A stretch of 64,000 nucleotides of DNA from Paraburkholderia lycopersici (GCF_900096975.1 NZ_FMYQ01000013.1:112369-176368), one strand, 5' to 3'; positions 1 to 9,240 are shown, numbered from the stretch's first letter. Notes: generated by a model from the sequence alone, not told the origin. A program made the numbers and translations.

Positions 1-1411
1 GACGCTCGGCTACTGGCACCAGCTCTACAACAACGCCACATCCACCTTTCTGTATGACGCGAACGGCAATCCCGTCTATAGCGGCAGGGTTTCGATCAAC
101 GGCTACGAATACACCATCCCTGCCGCGGCGCTCGCGCCGAGCCGCGGCTGGAGCGAAAACTGGCTCTACGGCGCGACGCTGCGCACGCATCAGGCGAGCG
201 GCTGGAACGCAGAAGCCATCGCTTCGTACTACGACGTAAGCAACAGTGTGGCGCGCACGGCCAATGCGGGCGGCCCGGGCAACGGCGCCGGCGTCATGAC
301 CATCGGCGACGGCACCGGCTGGAAGACGCTCGACCTCAAGACGACGTGGACGCCCGCCACGCCCGACGCCGGGCTCGCCGCGCACTGGCTCACATTCGGC
401 TATCACTACGACGACTACGCGCTCGACAACCGCACGTACAACACACTCGCGTGGCGCGACGGCAGCGCGTACAGCTTCGCCAACGCCTTTGCGGGCAAGA
501 CGCAAACGCAGGCGGTCTACGCGCAGGATGCGTGGCGATTCCTGCCGCGCTGGAAGCTCGTCTACGGCGTGCGCTACGAAGACTGGCGCGCCTACGACGG
601 CTATCAGGCGCTCGGCAGCGCGAACGTGCCTTATGCGAACGCGGGCGACCGCCACTTCTCGCCCAAAGCGTCGCTCTCGTTCGACGTAACCGACGATTTC
701 ACCCTGCGCGCCTCGATTGCACGCGCCTACCGCTTTCCGACCGTGAGCGAATTGTTCCAGGGGCAGGTGAACGGCTCGTCCATCGTCAACAACAATCCGG
801 ACCTGCGCCCCGAAGACGATCTTTCGAAGGAACTCAGCGCCGAATGGGCACACTGGAACGGCCTTTTTCGCTTCACGCTCTTTCAGGACGACGTAAAGAA
901 CACCATCTTCAGCCAGACCGACACGACGGTCATTCCGAACGTCACCAACTTCCAGAACATCGGCAAGGTGCGCTCGCGCGGCGTCGAAACGAGCTACCAG
1001 GGCGAGGACGTCGTGCTCCATGGCCTCGATCTCGCGGCCAGCGTGGCGTATACGCAGTCGAAGATTCTGGAGAATGCGCAGAACCCCGCGAGCGTTGGCA
1101 AGTACTTCTACCGGATTCCGCTGTGGCGCGCGAATCTCGTCGCGACGTATCGCTTCGACGCGCGCTCGGCGCTCACGTTCGCCGCGCGCTACTCGGGCCG
1201 CCAGTACAACACGCTCACCAACGCCGACACGAACCCGAACGTGTTCGGCGGCACGAGTACGTACACGGTCGCCGACATCAAATTCACTTATCGGCCGACG
1301 AAAAAGAGCGAGATAGGCGTGGGCGTAGACAACCTCTTCGACGCGCGCTACTTCGTCTATCACCCGTATCCCGGCCGCACGTTCTACCTCGAAGCGAAGC
1401 TCGGAATCTGA
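1..1411 (+). CDS. TonB-dependent receptor, C-terminal part (gene starts before the window)
   Basis: The open frame runs in from the left edge (first full codon at base 2) and ends at TGA 1409-1411, giving about 469 visible residues. The translation is rich in alternating aromatic/polar beta-strands, contains the receptor-barrel stretch RASIARAYRFPTVSELFQG followed by NNNPDLRPE, and ends in an aromatic strand (YPGRTFYLEAKLGI) as outer-membrane barrels do. By family knowledge it imports ferric siderophores or other chelates using TonB/ExbBD energy. The N-terminal plug and TonB box lie outside the window, so the substrate cannot be named. The PepSY membrane protein that follows after 80 bases supports a role in iron uptake. 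Confidence 0.93.
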   Translation, partial: TLGYWHQLYNNATSTFLYDANGNPVYSGRVSINGYEYTIPAAALAPSRGWSENWLYGATLRTHQASGWNAEAIASYYDVSNSVARTANAGGPGNGAGVMTIGDGTGWKTLDLKTTWTPATPDAGLAAHWLTFGYHYDDYALDNRTYNTLAWRDGSAYSFANAFAGKTQTQAVYAQDAWRFLPRWKLVYGVRYEDWRAYDGYQALGSANVPYANAGDRHFSPKASLSFDVTDDFTLRASIARAYRFPTVSELFQGQVNGSSIVNNNPDLRPEDDLSKELSAEWAHWNGLFRFTLFQDDVKNTIFSQTDTTVIPNVTNFQNIGKVRSRGVETSYQGEDVVLHGLDLAASVAYTQSKILENAQNPASVGKYFYRIPLWRANLVATYRFDARSALTFAARYSGRQYNTLTNADTNPNVFGGTSTYTVADIKFTYRPTKKSEIGVGVDNLFDARYFVYHPYPGRTFYLEAKLGI

Positions 1412-1491
1412 ACGACCGGCTCGCCGCCGTCTCCGTTCAAAACCGGATCGCCAATGCAACCGGGCCGCGCCGGCTCGACAAGGAGCACCCC

Positions 1492-2991
1492 ATGTCCACG
1501 ATATCCAACCCCGTGAGCGCGCCGCCCACCCGCGCCGCTCAGCCCGGTTACCGCACGCTGTGGCGCTGGCATTTCTACGCGGGGCTGTTCGTCATGCCCT
1601 TGCTGCTCGTGCTCGCCATAACAGGCACGATCTATTGTTTCCAGCCACAGATCGAGCCGCTGCTCTACCCGCACCGGCTCGTCGTCGCACCCGTGGCCGC
1701 GCCGCGTCTGCCCCTGGATGCGCTGCTGGCCCGCGCGCGCACGGCGCTGCCCCCCGCAGCGCGGGCGCTGCGCGCGCATGTCGAAGCCAACCCGGCGCGC
1801 AGCGCCGAATTCGTTTTCGCGCTGCCCGGAGGGACCAAGGAAAGCGTCTATGTGAATCCCTACGACGGCGCGGTGCTCGGCACGCTCGACGTCGATCGCC
1901 GCTTCATGCAGGTGGACCGCATGCTGCATCGCAAGCTTCTGCTCGGCAAGCCTGGCGAGCTGCTGATGGAACTGGCCGCCTGCTGGACACTCGTGATGAT
2001 CGGCACAGGCGTCGCGCTCTGGTGGCCGCGCGCGGGCACGTCATGGCGCGCCGCGTTGCTGCCTCGCGCCGGCGCCCATGGGCGCCCGTTCTGGAAGAGC
2101 GTGCATGCGAGCCTCGGCATCTGGCTCGCCGCGGGCTCGCTCGCGTTCGTGCTGAGCGGCCTGCCCTGGACGGGCTCATGGGGCAAACAGTTCAAGGCGC
2201 TCGCCACGCGCGCGAGCCTCGGCGCGCCGCGCGGCGCGTGGGGCGGCGGCCTCGCACTGAAGTCGGCGCTGCCGGGCGCGCCTGCGGCGGCCACGCGCCA
2301 CGCGGGGCCCGATCCGCATGCGGAACACGCGGGCCACGACACGTCGTCGATGCCGGGCATGGTGATGGACGACATGCCGCTGCCCAACGTCCCCTGGGCC
2401 GTGGGCGCGGTTCCCGTGCCGCGCTCGCCCGAAGCGCCCGCGCCGGGCACGCCGCGCCGCTGGACGCTCGACAAGGTGGTCGCCCAGATGCGCGATTCCG
2501 GCGTGCGCGATGGATACGACATCGTGTTGCCCGCCACGCCCGTTGGCGTCTACACGGTCTCTTACTTTCCGCCCGACCCGAAAGCGGAGCGCACGGTCTA
2601 TATCGACCAGTACAGCGGCGCCGTGCTCAAGGACATTCGCTATGAGGACTACGGCGCGGTTTCACAGGCGATTTCGTACGGCACGTCGCTGCACATGGGC
2701 CGCTACTTCGGCCTCGCGAACCAGTTGATCTGCGCGGCGATCTCGCTGGGTCTCGCCGCGCTCGCGGTGACCGGCTTCGCGATGTGGTGGATGCGCCGGC
2801 CCGCGCGAGCGAACGGCGCACTCCTCGCTGGCGCCCCGCCACGCGAGCGCGCCGCGCCGCCGTTGCGCGCCTGGAAGGGCGGCCTCGTGCTGCTCGGTGT
2901 CGTATTCCCGCTGATGGGCGCGACGATCGCGGTGGTCTGGTTGCTCGACCGCGCCGTCTTCGGCCGTGCGAAGAGGCGGCCTTCATCCTAA
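1492..2991 (+). CDS. PepSY-associated TM helix protein (iron-regulated membrane protein)
   Basis: 499 residues starting at ATG 1492, chosen because AAGGAG lies about 7 bases upstream; the open frame extends further 5' but only as a shadow of the receptor gene. The first membrane segment (about residues 20-45) follows the motif WRWHFYAGLFVMPLL typical of the PepSY_TM family (PiuB-like). Further hydrophobic segments lie near residues 155-180, 200-225 and 405-430, with a last one near the C terminus. A His/Met-rich loop (HAEHAGHDTSSMPGMVMDDM, about residues 278-297) could bind metal. These proteins are usually encoded beside TonB receptors and are thought to act as inner-membrane ferric-siderophore reductases. 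Same strand as the receptor and probably co-transcribed with it. Confidence 0.88.
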   Translation: MSTISNPVSAPPTRAAQPGYRTLWRWHFYAGLFVMPLLLVLAITGTIYCFQPQIEPLLYPHRLVVAPVAAPRLPLDALLARARTALPPAARALRAHVEANPARSAEFVFALPGGTKESVYVNPYDGAVLGTLDVDRRFMQVDRMLHRKLLLGKPGELLMELAACWTLVMIGTGVALWWPRAGTSWRAALLPRAGAHGRPFWKSVHASLGIWLAAGSLAFVLSGLPWTGSWGKQFKALATRASLGAPRGAWGGGLALKSALPGAPAAATRHAGPDPHAEHAGHDTSSMPGMVMDDMPLPNVPWAVGAVPVPRSPEAPAPGTPRRWTLDKVVAQMRDSGVRDGYDIVLPATPVGVYTVSYFPPDPKAERTVYIDQYSGAVLKDIRYEDYGAVSQAISYGTSLHMGRYFGLANQLICAAISLGLAALAVTGFAMWWMRRPARANGALLAGAPPRERAAPPLRAWKGGLVLLGVVFPLMGATIAVVWLLDRAVFGRAKRRPSS

Positions 2992-3081
2992 CGGCCGCGC
3001 TGCGGTAATCTGCGGACACAATTGCGTCTGAACCTGGCAGCGTCTTCCGGTTTCAAACGTTTATCTCCGGAGATCATCATC

Positions 3082-3435
3082 GTGTTGCGGCTTATTTCGG
3101 CACTGGCGCTGGCGGCGGCTCTCGCTGGCTGCGCCGTCGCCCCATATCCAGGCTACCCCTACTACGATTACGGGTACGGATACGGCTATCCCGACTATTA
3201 CGGCTACCCGTACAACTACGGATATGGCTATTACCCTGGTTATTTCGGCGCGGGTTATGGCGGCATCGCGATCTGGGGGGGCGGGTGCTGCTACTACCGT
3301 GGGTATCACGGGTGGCACGGCGGCGGCGGGCACGGGGGCCATGGGGGCCACGGCGGCGGCTGGCATGGCGGTGGCGGCGGCACCTGGCAGGGCGGCGGAA
3401 CGGGCATGGGGCACGGCGGCGGCCATGGCCATTAG
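3082..3435 (+). CDS. Small Tyr/Gly- and His/Gly-rich lipoprotein
   Basis: 117 residues from GTG 3082; a TTG start at 3022 in the same frame is less likely. GTG gives a clean lipoprotein signal (LRLISALALAAALAGC, lipobox LAGC, Cys about 17) and is preceded by CCGGAG. The mature part is low complexity: repeated YG/YGYP units, then a His-Gly tail (GGHGGHGG). It is probably anchored in the outer membrane by lipidation. Function unknown; similar YG/HG-rich lipoproteins are common in Burkholderia-group genomes. It converges on the SDR gene downstream. Confidence 0.7.
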   Translation: MLRLISALALAAALAGCAVAPYPGYPYYDYGYGYGYPDYYGYPYNYGYGYYPGYFGAGYGGIAIWGGGCCYYRGYHGWHGGGGHGGHGGHGGGWHGGGGGTWQGGGTGMGHGGGHGH

Positions 3436-3482
3436 CGCACCGTTCCGGCGGCCCTGCGCAGCGCAATCCGCAGCGCCGCGCT

Positions 3483-4199
3483 TTACATTCGCCCGCTGAC
3501 GGGAATCAGCGCCCCTGTAATCGCCTGTGCGTCCGCGCCTAGCAGGAACGCAATCACGGCGGCGATCTCGCGCGGCTGCACCCATCGCGTGAAATCGGCA
3601 TCAGGCATGTCGGCGCGATTCCGTGGCGTATCGATGATGCCCGGCAGTATCGCGTTCACGGTCACGCCGCTGTCCTTCACTTCCTCCGCGAGCGCCTCCG
3701 TCAAGCGCGCCACGCCCGCCTTCGCTGCCGAATAGGCGCCCATGCCGCGCCCCGCCTTGAACCCCGCGCCCGCGCCGATGTTCACGACGCGCCCCGCGCC
3801 GTTTTTCAGCAGATAAGGCAGCGCCGCCTTCGAGGCATTGAGCGTCGTCTTCACGTTCAGCTCGAACATCAGGTCCCACGTGCGCGCATCGCCCTCGCCG
3901 AGGGTCTCCCAGCGGAACGCACCCGCCACGTTGACGAGCGCATCGAGTCCGCCCGACCGCTCGTGCAACGTGCCGAACGCCGACTGCGCGGCCTGCGCGT
4001 CGACGAGATCGACGCCGGCGAGGCACAGTGCGCCCGCAAGCGCCGCGGGCAGCGCGGCGTCATCGGGCGCGGCGCCCCGGCCGATCAGCGCCACGCGGGC
4101 GCCGCGTTCGGCAAGCAGTTGCGCCGTGGCCATGCCGAGGCTGCCGAAGCCGCCCGTAATCGCGACCACCTTGCCGTTCAACCCGCTTTCCGTGCTCAT
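3483..4199 (-). CDS. Short-chain dehydrogenase/reductase (SDR)
   Basis: 238 residues. The start at 4199 (MSTESGLNGKVVAITGG) is set by AAGGA just upstream on the minus strand and by the Rossmann motif falling at the right depth; the longer frame upstream has no SDR features. TGGFGSLG is the cofactor loop (TGxxxGxG), NVAG the NAG-type motif, and YSAAK the catalytic Tyr-x3-Lys. Length is typical of classical SDRs. The substrate cannot be deduced. The small ORF 4258-4482 lies 58 bases upstream on the same strand. Confidence 0.9.
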   Translation of the reverse strand: MSTESGLNGKVVAITGGFGSLGMATAQLLAERGARVALIGRGAAPDDAALPAALAGALCLAGVDLVDAQAAQSAFGTLHERSGGLDALVNVAGAFRWETLGEGDARTWDLMFELNVKTTLNASKAALPYLLKNGAGRVVNIGAGAGFKAGRGMGAYSAAKAGVARLTEALAEEVKDSGVTVNAILPGIIDTPRNRADMPDADFTRWVQPREIAAVIAFLLGADAQAITGALIPVSGRM

Positions 4200-4257
4200 C
4201 GTCCTTTCCTTACCTTGTTTCGATGCGGCGATCCGGACCAGCGCCGCTGGCGCCACG

Positions 4258-4482
4258 TTACGCGAGCGGGGACCTTCCATCAACTTCGGGGCTCGCAACG
4301 ACGCGTGCCCTGGGCGCTGCGCGCACCGCCGCGGATGCATGCCGCCTGCGAAGGTCTTCGGTGGTGTCGCCGTTGCCGTCCGCGCGCCAGCCTGGCGGCT
4401 CGAGGACATTGCGCACGGCGGTCCAGACGTCCTCCGCCGTGAATACGCCGTGAGCGAGCCGATAAATAGCGCCATGGAACAT
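4258..4482 (-). CDS. Small hypothetical protein
   Basis: 74 residues (MFHGAIYRLAHGVFTAEDVW...). An AGGGA box 5 bases upstream of ATG 4482 and the ordered first 45 residues (alternating hydrophobic and charged, with two Trp) support translation. The C-terminal half is Arg/Ala-rich and less convincing. No family recognised. Same strand as the SDR gene, 58 bases upstream of it, so a two-gene transcript is possible. Confidence 0.4.
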   Translation of the reverse strand: MFHGAIYRLAHGVFTAEDVWTAVRNVLEPPGWRADGNGDTTEDLRRRHASAAVRAAPRARVVASPEVDGRSPLA

Positions 4483-4766
4483 GATTTTCCCTGCGACGAG
4501 CCGGGTGGGCCATGTGCGAATGTGTGCGCCTCGCGCGGTGAAGGTAAAACCACGCCCAGGATATGTCGCGGTATGTCACGCGGCCCGGCGCACGAAACGC
4601 TGCGAAGCGCGCGCGGCCGCGTATGCACGGGGCCACCCGTGGAAGTGGCCTGCACCGTGTAACGCCGCGACATCTTTTATGACGCGACTCGAGCGAAAGA
4701 GAATCCTATAGTTCGTCCCGCTGGCACAGCGCAGCGCGCCCCCGAAACGAACCGCAAGGACCTCTG

Positions 4767-5699
4767 ATGAAAACGCTCCCCCTCGTCGCCGCCGCGCTCA
4801 TCGGCTTTGCCAGCGCCCCCGCCTTCGCCGGCTGGTCCGGCCACGGCACGGCCTACACGGCGCACGGTACGTACAACGGCGCACACTACGGTTCCTGCGG
4901 CGGCGGCACCTGCACGCATGCAGGCGGCGTGGTCGGTCCCTGGGGAGGCGTCGCGACCAGCACCGGCTCCATCACGCGCACCGCGCCGGGCCAGTTTAGC
5001 AACAGCGGCACGGCCTACGGCCCCAATGGCCGCTCGGTTCAGCATTCGGGCGATACGAACTGCGCGAACGGCACCTGCTCGCACACCGGCTCGCTCGACG
5101 GTTCCGGAGGCCGCAGCGCAAGCACCTCGGGCAGCGTGACGCGCACGGCGCCGGGCCAGTACTCGTCGACGGGCACCGTCACGACGGGCAACGGCAACAC
5201 CTACAGCCATTCGGCGGCCACCGCCTGTGCGGGCGAGACCTGCTCGCGTTCGGGCACCGTCACGGGCACCGGGGGCGGCACCGTCTATCACTCCGGCAGC
5301 GCGACGGGCGTCGGGACCGGCGTGGTGACGACGAGCGGCGGCACCACCGTTGTCCACGGCGGCACGGTTTCCACCGGCGGCGCGACGGTCGTGCGCGTCG
5401 GCACGGTCACCGCGGTCGGCGCCACGGCTGCCGTCGTGCCCGCGCCGGCGCCGGTTGCCGCGCCGGTCGTCGTGATGCCGCCGCCCGGCCCCGCCGTGTA
5501 CGTCGCCCTGCCGCCGCCCGCGCCGAAAACGGTCGTTGTCGCGCCCGCGCCGAAGACCATTTACGTCGCGCCGCCCGCGCCGAATGTCGTCTACGTGGCC
5601 CGGCCGCTGCCGCGCGCCGTGTACATCGCGCCGCGCCCCGCCGTCTGGGTTCCGGGCCACTGGGCCGGCCAAGTATGGGTGCCCGCCCATTGGGCTTGA
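4767..5699 (+). CDS. Secreted Gly/Ser/Thr-rich repeat protein with Pro/Val-rich C terminus
   Basis: 310 residues with AAGGA upstream of ATG 4767 and a Sec signal peptide cleaved near AFA-GW (residue 22). The mature part has three degenerate repeats of about 55 residues, each with a CxxxTC pair (CGGGTC, CANGTC, CAGETC) and, in two, the segment SVTRTAPGQ or SITRTAPGQ. The C-terminal third is a Pro/Val/Ala-rich linker ending in WVPGHWAGQVWVPAHWA, which resembles the WxPGHW repeats found at the C termini of some proteobacterial surface proteins. The three Cys pairs could form disulfides. Function unknown; an extracytoplasmic location is inferred. Confidence 0.75.
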   Translation: MKTLPLVAAALIGFASAPAFAGWSGHGTAYTAHGTYNGAHYGSCGGGTCTHAGGVVGPWGGVATSTGSITRTAPGQFSNSGTAYGPNGRSVQHSGDTNCANGTCSHTGSLDGSGGRSASTSGSVTRTAPGQYSSTGTVTTGNGNTYSHSAATACAGETCSRSGTVTGTGGGTVYHSGSATGVGTGVVTTSGGTTVVHGGTVSTGGATVVRVGTVTAVGATAAVVPAPAPVAAPVVVMPPPGPAVYVALPPPAPKTVVVAPAPKTIYVAPPAPNVVYVARPLPRAVYIAPRPAVWVPGHWAGQVWVPAHWA

Positions 5700-5786
5700 A
5701 CCTTCGCCGGCACCCGCCGCTTGCCCAGCCGCATTCGCGCTATCGACCGGCCGCCAATCTGTGTCGGCCATCTCACGGAGAACACT

Positions 5787-6101
5787 ATGAAGAAGATGAT
5801 CGCAGCCTTCGTTTTGTGTATCGTTGCAGCAGCGGTTTCGGTGCCCGCCTCGGCGCAGACCCCGCCCGGAGCGGCGAATGGAACGCGCGGCAACGCGCGC
5901 CTCGAACGCATGATGGCGCAGGTGCAAAGCCGCTTTGCCGCCGCTAACACGACGCACGACGGCAAGCTCACGCGCGAGCAGGCACAGGCCGGCATGCCGC
6001 GGGTCGCGCAGCACTTCGACGAAATCGACACGCAAAAGGCCGGCTTCGTCACCCTCGCGCAGATCGAGGACTTCATGCGAGCGCGCGCAGCAGCCCGATG
6101 A
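5787..6101 (+). CDS. Small secreted EF-hand-like protein
   Basis: 104 residues from ATG 5787, preceded by CGGAG; the open frame upstream is not coding-like. Signal peptide of about 22 residues ending ASAQ. Two EF-hand-like helices follow, with degenerate loops (NTTHDGKLTREQ and DTQKAGFVTLAQ) in which several Ca-ligand positions are not acidic, so calcium binding is uncertain. Only 16 bases separate it from the response regulator gene, so it probably forms an operon with the two-component pair and may be part of its signal or output. Confidence 0.8.
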   Translation: MKKMIAAFVLCIVAAAVSVPASAQTPPGAANGTRGNARLERMMAQVQSRFAAANTTHDGKLTREQAQAGMPRVAQHFDEIDTQKAGFVTLAQIEDFMRARAAAR

Positions 6102-6117
6102 ACGCCGGAGGCGGTCC

Positions 6118-6831
6118 ATGGAGCAGGCAAACCGAATCATCGTGCTCGACGACGAGGCCGAACTGCGCAACATGCTGCAGCGCTTCCTCACGGGCCAGGG
6201 CTTCGAAGTCCGAGCGGTCGCCGACGGCAAGCGCCTTGACCGTCTGCTCCAGCGCGAGCCCTACGACCTTCTCGTGCTCGATCTTATGATGGAGCCCGAA
6301 GACGGCCTTGCGGTATGCCGGCGTCTGCGCGCCGAAGGCCAGACGCTGCCGATTCTCATGCTCACCGCGAAGGGCGATGCCGCCGACAAGGTGATCGGCC
6401 TCGAAACCGGCGCCGACGACTACCTCGCCAAGCCGTTTCTTCCCGACGAACTAGTCGCGCGCGTTCGCGCGCTGCTGCGCCGCCAGAAAATGGCTTCCGG
6501 CGAGCCCACGGTCACCTCGCAGATCCTGCGCTTCGGCGACTTCAGCTTCGACGTCGCCAAACAAACGCTCTATCGCGGCGGCGCGCCCGTCGAAGTGCAC
6601 TCGGCGCAGATGCTGCTGCTCCACGCGCTCGGGTCCTCGCCGAACCGCGCCGTGAGCCGCGAAAACCTGCTTGCCCGCGCGCGCGGGCGCGACCACAACG
6701 CGCTAGACCGCAGCGTGGACGTGCAGATCCTGCGCCTGCGCCAGATCGTCGAAGACGATCCCGCCAGGCCGCGCTTCATCAAGACCGTCTGGGGCATCGG
6801 CTACATGCTGGTGGCCGGCGTCGAACCGTAA
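6118..6831 (+). CDS. OmpR-family response regulator
   Basis: 237 residues from ATG 6118 (GGAGGCGG upstream). Receiver domain about residues 5-120 with acidic pocket D11/D12, phosphoacceptor D55 (LLVLDLMM), Thr in MLTAKG and Lys in LAKPF. A winged-helix DNA-binding domain covers about residues 140-232, with the family ending KTVWGIGYMLV. It is a cytoplasmic transcription regulator phosphorylated by the adjacent kinase. The stop overlaps the kinase start (TAATG), indicating translational coupling. The sequence resembles the OmpR/RisA group; target genes are unknown. Confidence 0.95.
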   Translation: MEQANRIIVLDDEAELRNMLQRFLTGQGFEVRAVADGKRLDRLLQREPYDLLVLDLMMEPEDGLAVCRRLRAEGQTLPILMLTAKGDAADKVIGLETGADDYLAKPFLPDELVARVRALLRRQKMASGEPTVTSQILRFGDFSFDVAKQTLYRGGAPVEVHSAQMLLLHALGSSPNRAVSRENLLARARGRDHNALDRSVDVQILRLRQIVEDDPARPRFIKTVWGIGYMLVAGVEP

Positions 6832-8228
6832 TGCGCTTCCGGCTGCCGCGCTCGCTGCTTTCGCGCAATATCGCGCTGCTGGTGGCGCTCGTCGCGCTCT
6901 CGCAGATCTGCTCGCTCACCGTGCTGCTGCATTTCGTGCAGCGCCCGCGCATCGAGCGCGCGTCGGTCATCTTCGCCGATTATGTGAAGCTGCTCGACGC
7001 CGCGCTCGCATCCATGCCGCCGGACGAAGGCCGCGCGGCCGCCGCGCGCCTCGACGCACGCAGCGCACCGCCGCCGCAAGTAGCAGCCGAAACGCACCCG
7101 CGTCTCATAGACTTTTTCCGCGCCTGGCAGCGCGACATGTTCGTCGAAGCGCTGCAACGCAACCTGCCCGCCGACCTGCTGGTGCGCTGGGACGCCAGCC
7201 ACGACGAGATCGAGCGCGCGGCGAATGGCGACACCGCGCAGGAACGCCTGTGGATTCGCATCCACGCGGCGGGCAAGCCCGTGTGGATCGCGCTGCCCAT
7301 GACCGCCGACGCGCGCGCGAGCGGCATCACCACCGCATTGTGGCTCTGCGCGGCGCTCGCGCTGCTCGCGGCCTTGACGGGTTATCTGCTGCAGCGTCAT
7401 ATCAACCTGCCGCTGCGCAAGCTCGCGCGCGCGGCGCGGCGCGTGAGCGCCGGCGAAACGCCCCCGCCGCTACCCGTTGACGGTCCAACCGAAATCGCTC
7501 AGGTGAGCCGGGCATTCAACCAGATGACCGAAGCGCTGCAACAGGCCGAGGCCACGCGCGCGCTGATGCTGGCCGGCGTGTCGCACGACATCCGCACGCC
7601 GCTCACGAAGCTGCGCCTCGCGATCGCCATGGCCTTGCCGCGCGGCAGCAACGATGCGCTCGTCGCGTCTTCCGGGAGTTATCTCGACCAGATCGACACG
7701 ATCCTCCAGCAGTTCATGGATTACGCCGGCAGCGGCGAGCGCGAGACACCGCAGCCCGGCGATCTCAACGCGCTCGCGGGGCAGCTCGTCGCCGATTTTG
7801 CCGGGCTCGGGCACGAATTCGAGTTCGAGGAAGGCGACTTGCCGATGTTCGAGTTCCGGCCCATTGCCGTTATGCGTCTGCTGATGAATCTGATGCAGAA
7901 CGCCGCAAACTATGGCCGCACCGGGCTCTCGATCCGCACGTGGCGCGACGCGAGCGCCGCCTGCGTGGCCATTGCCGACCGCGGCAGCGGCATACGCGCA
8001 GCGGAACTGGAGCGTCTGAAATCGCCCTTCAGCCGCGGCGCGAACGCCCGCACGCATTCGGGCGGCTCGGGCCTCGGGCTAGCCATCGTCGACCGGATCG
8101 CGCGGCTGCACGGCGGCTCGCTCACGTTCCGCGACCGCGAAGGCGGCGGCCTCGAAGCCGTCGTGCGCCTGCCGCTCCACCCGCTTTCCGCGGGCAGCGA
8201 CACCGCGTCGCAAACCCCGCGCGCATGA
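6831..8228 (+). CDS. EnvZ/RisS-type sensor histidine kinase
   Basis: 465 residues; ATG 6831 overlaps the regulator stop. TM1 about residues 14-34, periplasmic sensor about 35-165, TM2 about 166-187 and HAMP to about 240. The phosphoacceptor is His252 in VSHDIRTPLTKLR, followed by N box (NLMQNAANYGR), G1 (DRGSGI) and G2 (GSGLGLAIVDRIA). Inner-membrane kinase partner of the upstream regulator. The approximately 130-residue periplasmic loop is long enough to sense a ligand. The stimulus cannot be read from the sequence, but the co-transcribed EF-hand-like secreted protein hints at an envelope or cation signal. Confidence 0.95.
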   Translation: MRFRLPRSLLSRNIALLVALVALSQICSLTVLLHFVQRPRIERASVIFADYVKLLDAALASMPPDEGRAAAARLDARSAPPPQVAAETHPRLIDFFRAWQRDMFVEALQRNLPADLLVRWDASHDEIERAANGDTAQERLWIRIHAAGKPVWIALPMTADARASGITTALWLCAALALLAALTGYLLQRHINLPLRKLARAARRVSAGETPPPLPVDGPTEIAQVSRAFNQMTEALQQAEATRALMLAGVSHDIRTPLTKLRLAIAMALPRGSNDALVASSGSYLDQIDTILQQFMDYAGSGERETPQPGDLNALAGQLVADFAGLGHEFEFEEGDLPMFEFRPIAVMRLLMNLMQNAANYGRTGLSIRTWRDASAACVAIADRGSGIRAAELERLKSPFSRGANARTHSGGSGLGLAIVDRIARLHGGSLTFRDREGGGLEAVVRLPLHPLSAGSDTASQTPRA

Positions 8229-8417
8229 CATGAATCGACATAACTTGCGCGTGGATTTCGCGCGTCCTACCGCCCATACTTGCGCCTGAGCCGAGCAACG
8301 GAATGAGGCAACCCGAAGCGCAAACCTCCATGCACCACGGTAGATAGTTCGCCATCCTCAATGAAGCGGGTATCGGCGGAGATGAAACATCCTTTCAGGC
8401 AACGGACGGACACCGAC

Positions 8418-9185
8418 ATGAACACGCTCATCCACTTCCTCGTCAACAAGGCCAGGCGCATTGCGGGCACCGCGTTCCTCGCCGGGGCGCTCGTCGCCAG
8501 CGCTTGCGCATCGGCCGCGACCACCGTGCAAACGAACGGCCCGCTGCCGCAACTGCACGCCGACGTGATCTACGTCGTTGCATTCGACGCGGCCGCGGGC
8601 CAGGTACAGCTCGACAGCACCGGCATGCTGCATAAGCTCGAGACGATGGCGAACGGCGAATCGCCAGCGCAACGGCAACAGCAGGCCGCGCTGCAAACGC
8701 GCGAGCGTCTCGCCGATCAACTCGTAAGCGAACTCCAGAAGATGGGCCTGCCCGCCGTGCGCATGGACGGCCCCGCGCCCGCTGGCCGCGACGCACTGAT
8801 CGTGGAAGGCCATATCGATGCGATGGATGCGGGCAGCAGCCGCCGACGCATGCTCGTCGGCCTCGGAGCCGGCAAGAGCGAAGTCGGCGCGACGATCGCG
8901 CTGCTGTTCCAGCCGGCCAGCGGCGGCATGCCGCAACCGCTCATGAGCTTCGAGGCGAAGGCGGACAGCGGCTACATGCCCGGCATGGCGGAAACGGCGG
9001 GCGTGGGCGCGGCGGCGGGTCATATCGCGACGGCTGCGGTGGCGGGCGGCGGCCTGCACGGCGCTTCGGAGGCGAAGCATGACACGCTCTCGGCCGACGC
9101 CGGCAAGCTGGCCCACTCGATCGCGAAGGAAGTCGCACAGGTCAGCACGCAAAACGGCTGGATGGCAACGGCGGCGAAGAGCTAA
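8418..9185 (+). CDS. DUF4410 domain secreted protein
   Basis: 255 residues from ATG 8418 (MNTLIHFL...); in-frame ATGs at 8361 and 8382 lack a placed ribosome site. N-terminal signal sequence (AFLAGALVASACASA). The body matches the DUF4410 pattern: an early VIYVVAFD strand, the QLVSELQKMGLPAVR helix, an ALIVEGHIDAMDAG strand, Gly-rich VGLGAGKSEVGATI, then alternating Ala/Gly segments and a C-terminal amphipathic helix. DUF4410 proteins are periplasmic or outer-membrane-associated with no assigned activity. A candidate terminator follows. Confidence 0.8.
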   Translation: MNTLIHFLVNKARRIAGTAFLAGALVASACASAATTVQTNGPLPQLHADVIYVVAFDAAAGQVQLDSTGMLHKLETMANGESPAQRQQQAALQTRERLADQLVSELQKMGLPAVRMDGPAPAGRDALIVEGHIDAMDAGSSRRRMLVGLGAGKSEVGATIALLFQPASGGMPQPLMSFEAKADSGYMPGMAETAGVGAAAGHIATAAVAGGGLHGASEAKHDTLSADAGKLAHSIAKEVAQVSTQNGWMATAAKS

Positions 9186-9204
9186 GCGGATTGCGTTCGA
9201 CACG

Positions 9205-9239
9205 GCGCGGAGGCGGTTAGAAACCGTCGCCGCCTTTTG
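9205..9239 (+). terminator. Rho-independent terminator after the DUF4410 gene
   Basis: GC-rich imperfect hairpin (about 10 of 13 pairs around the loop AGAA, arms ending GGCGGTT and AACCGTCGCC) followed by TTTT, immediately between convergent stop codons of the DUF4410 and dld genes. Confidence 0.6.
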
Positions 9240-9240
9240 C

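Noticed and set aside
4200..4673. N-terminal extension of the SDR frame
   Set aside because: No SDR similarity; a good ribosome site exists at 4199.
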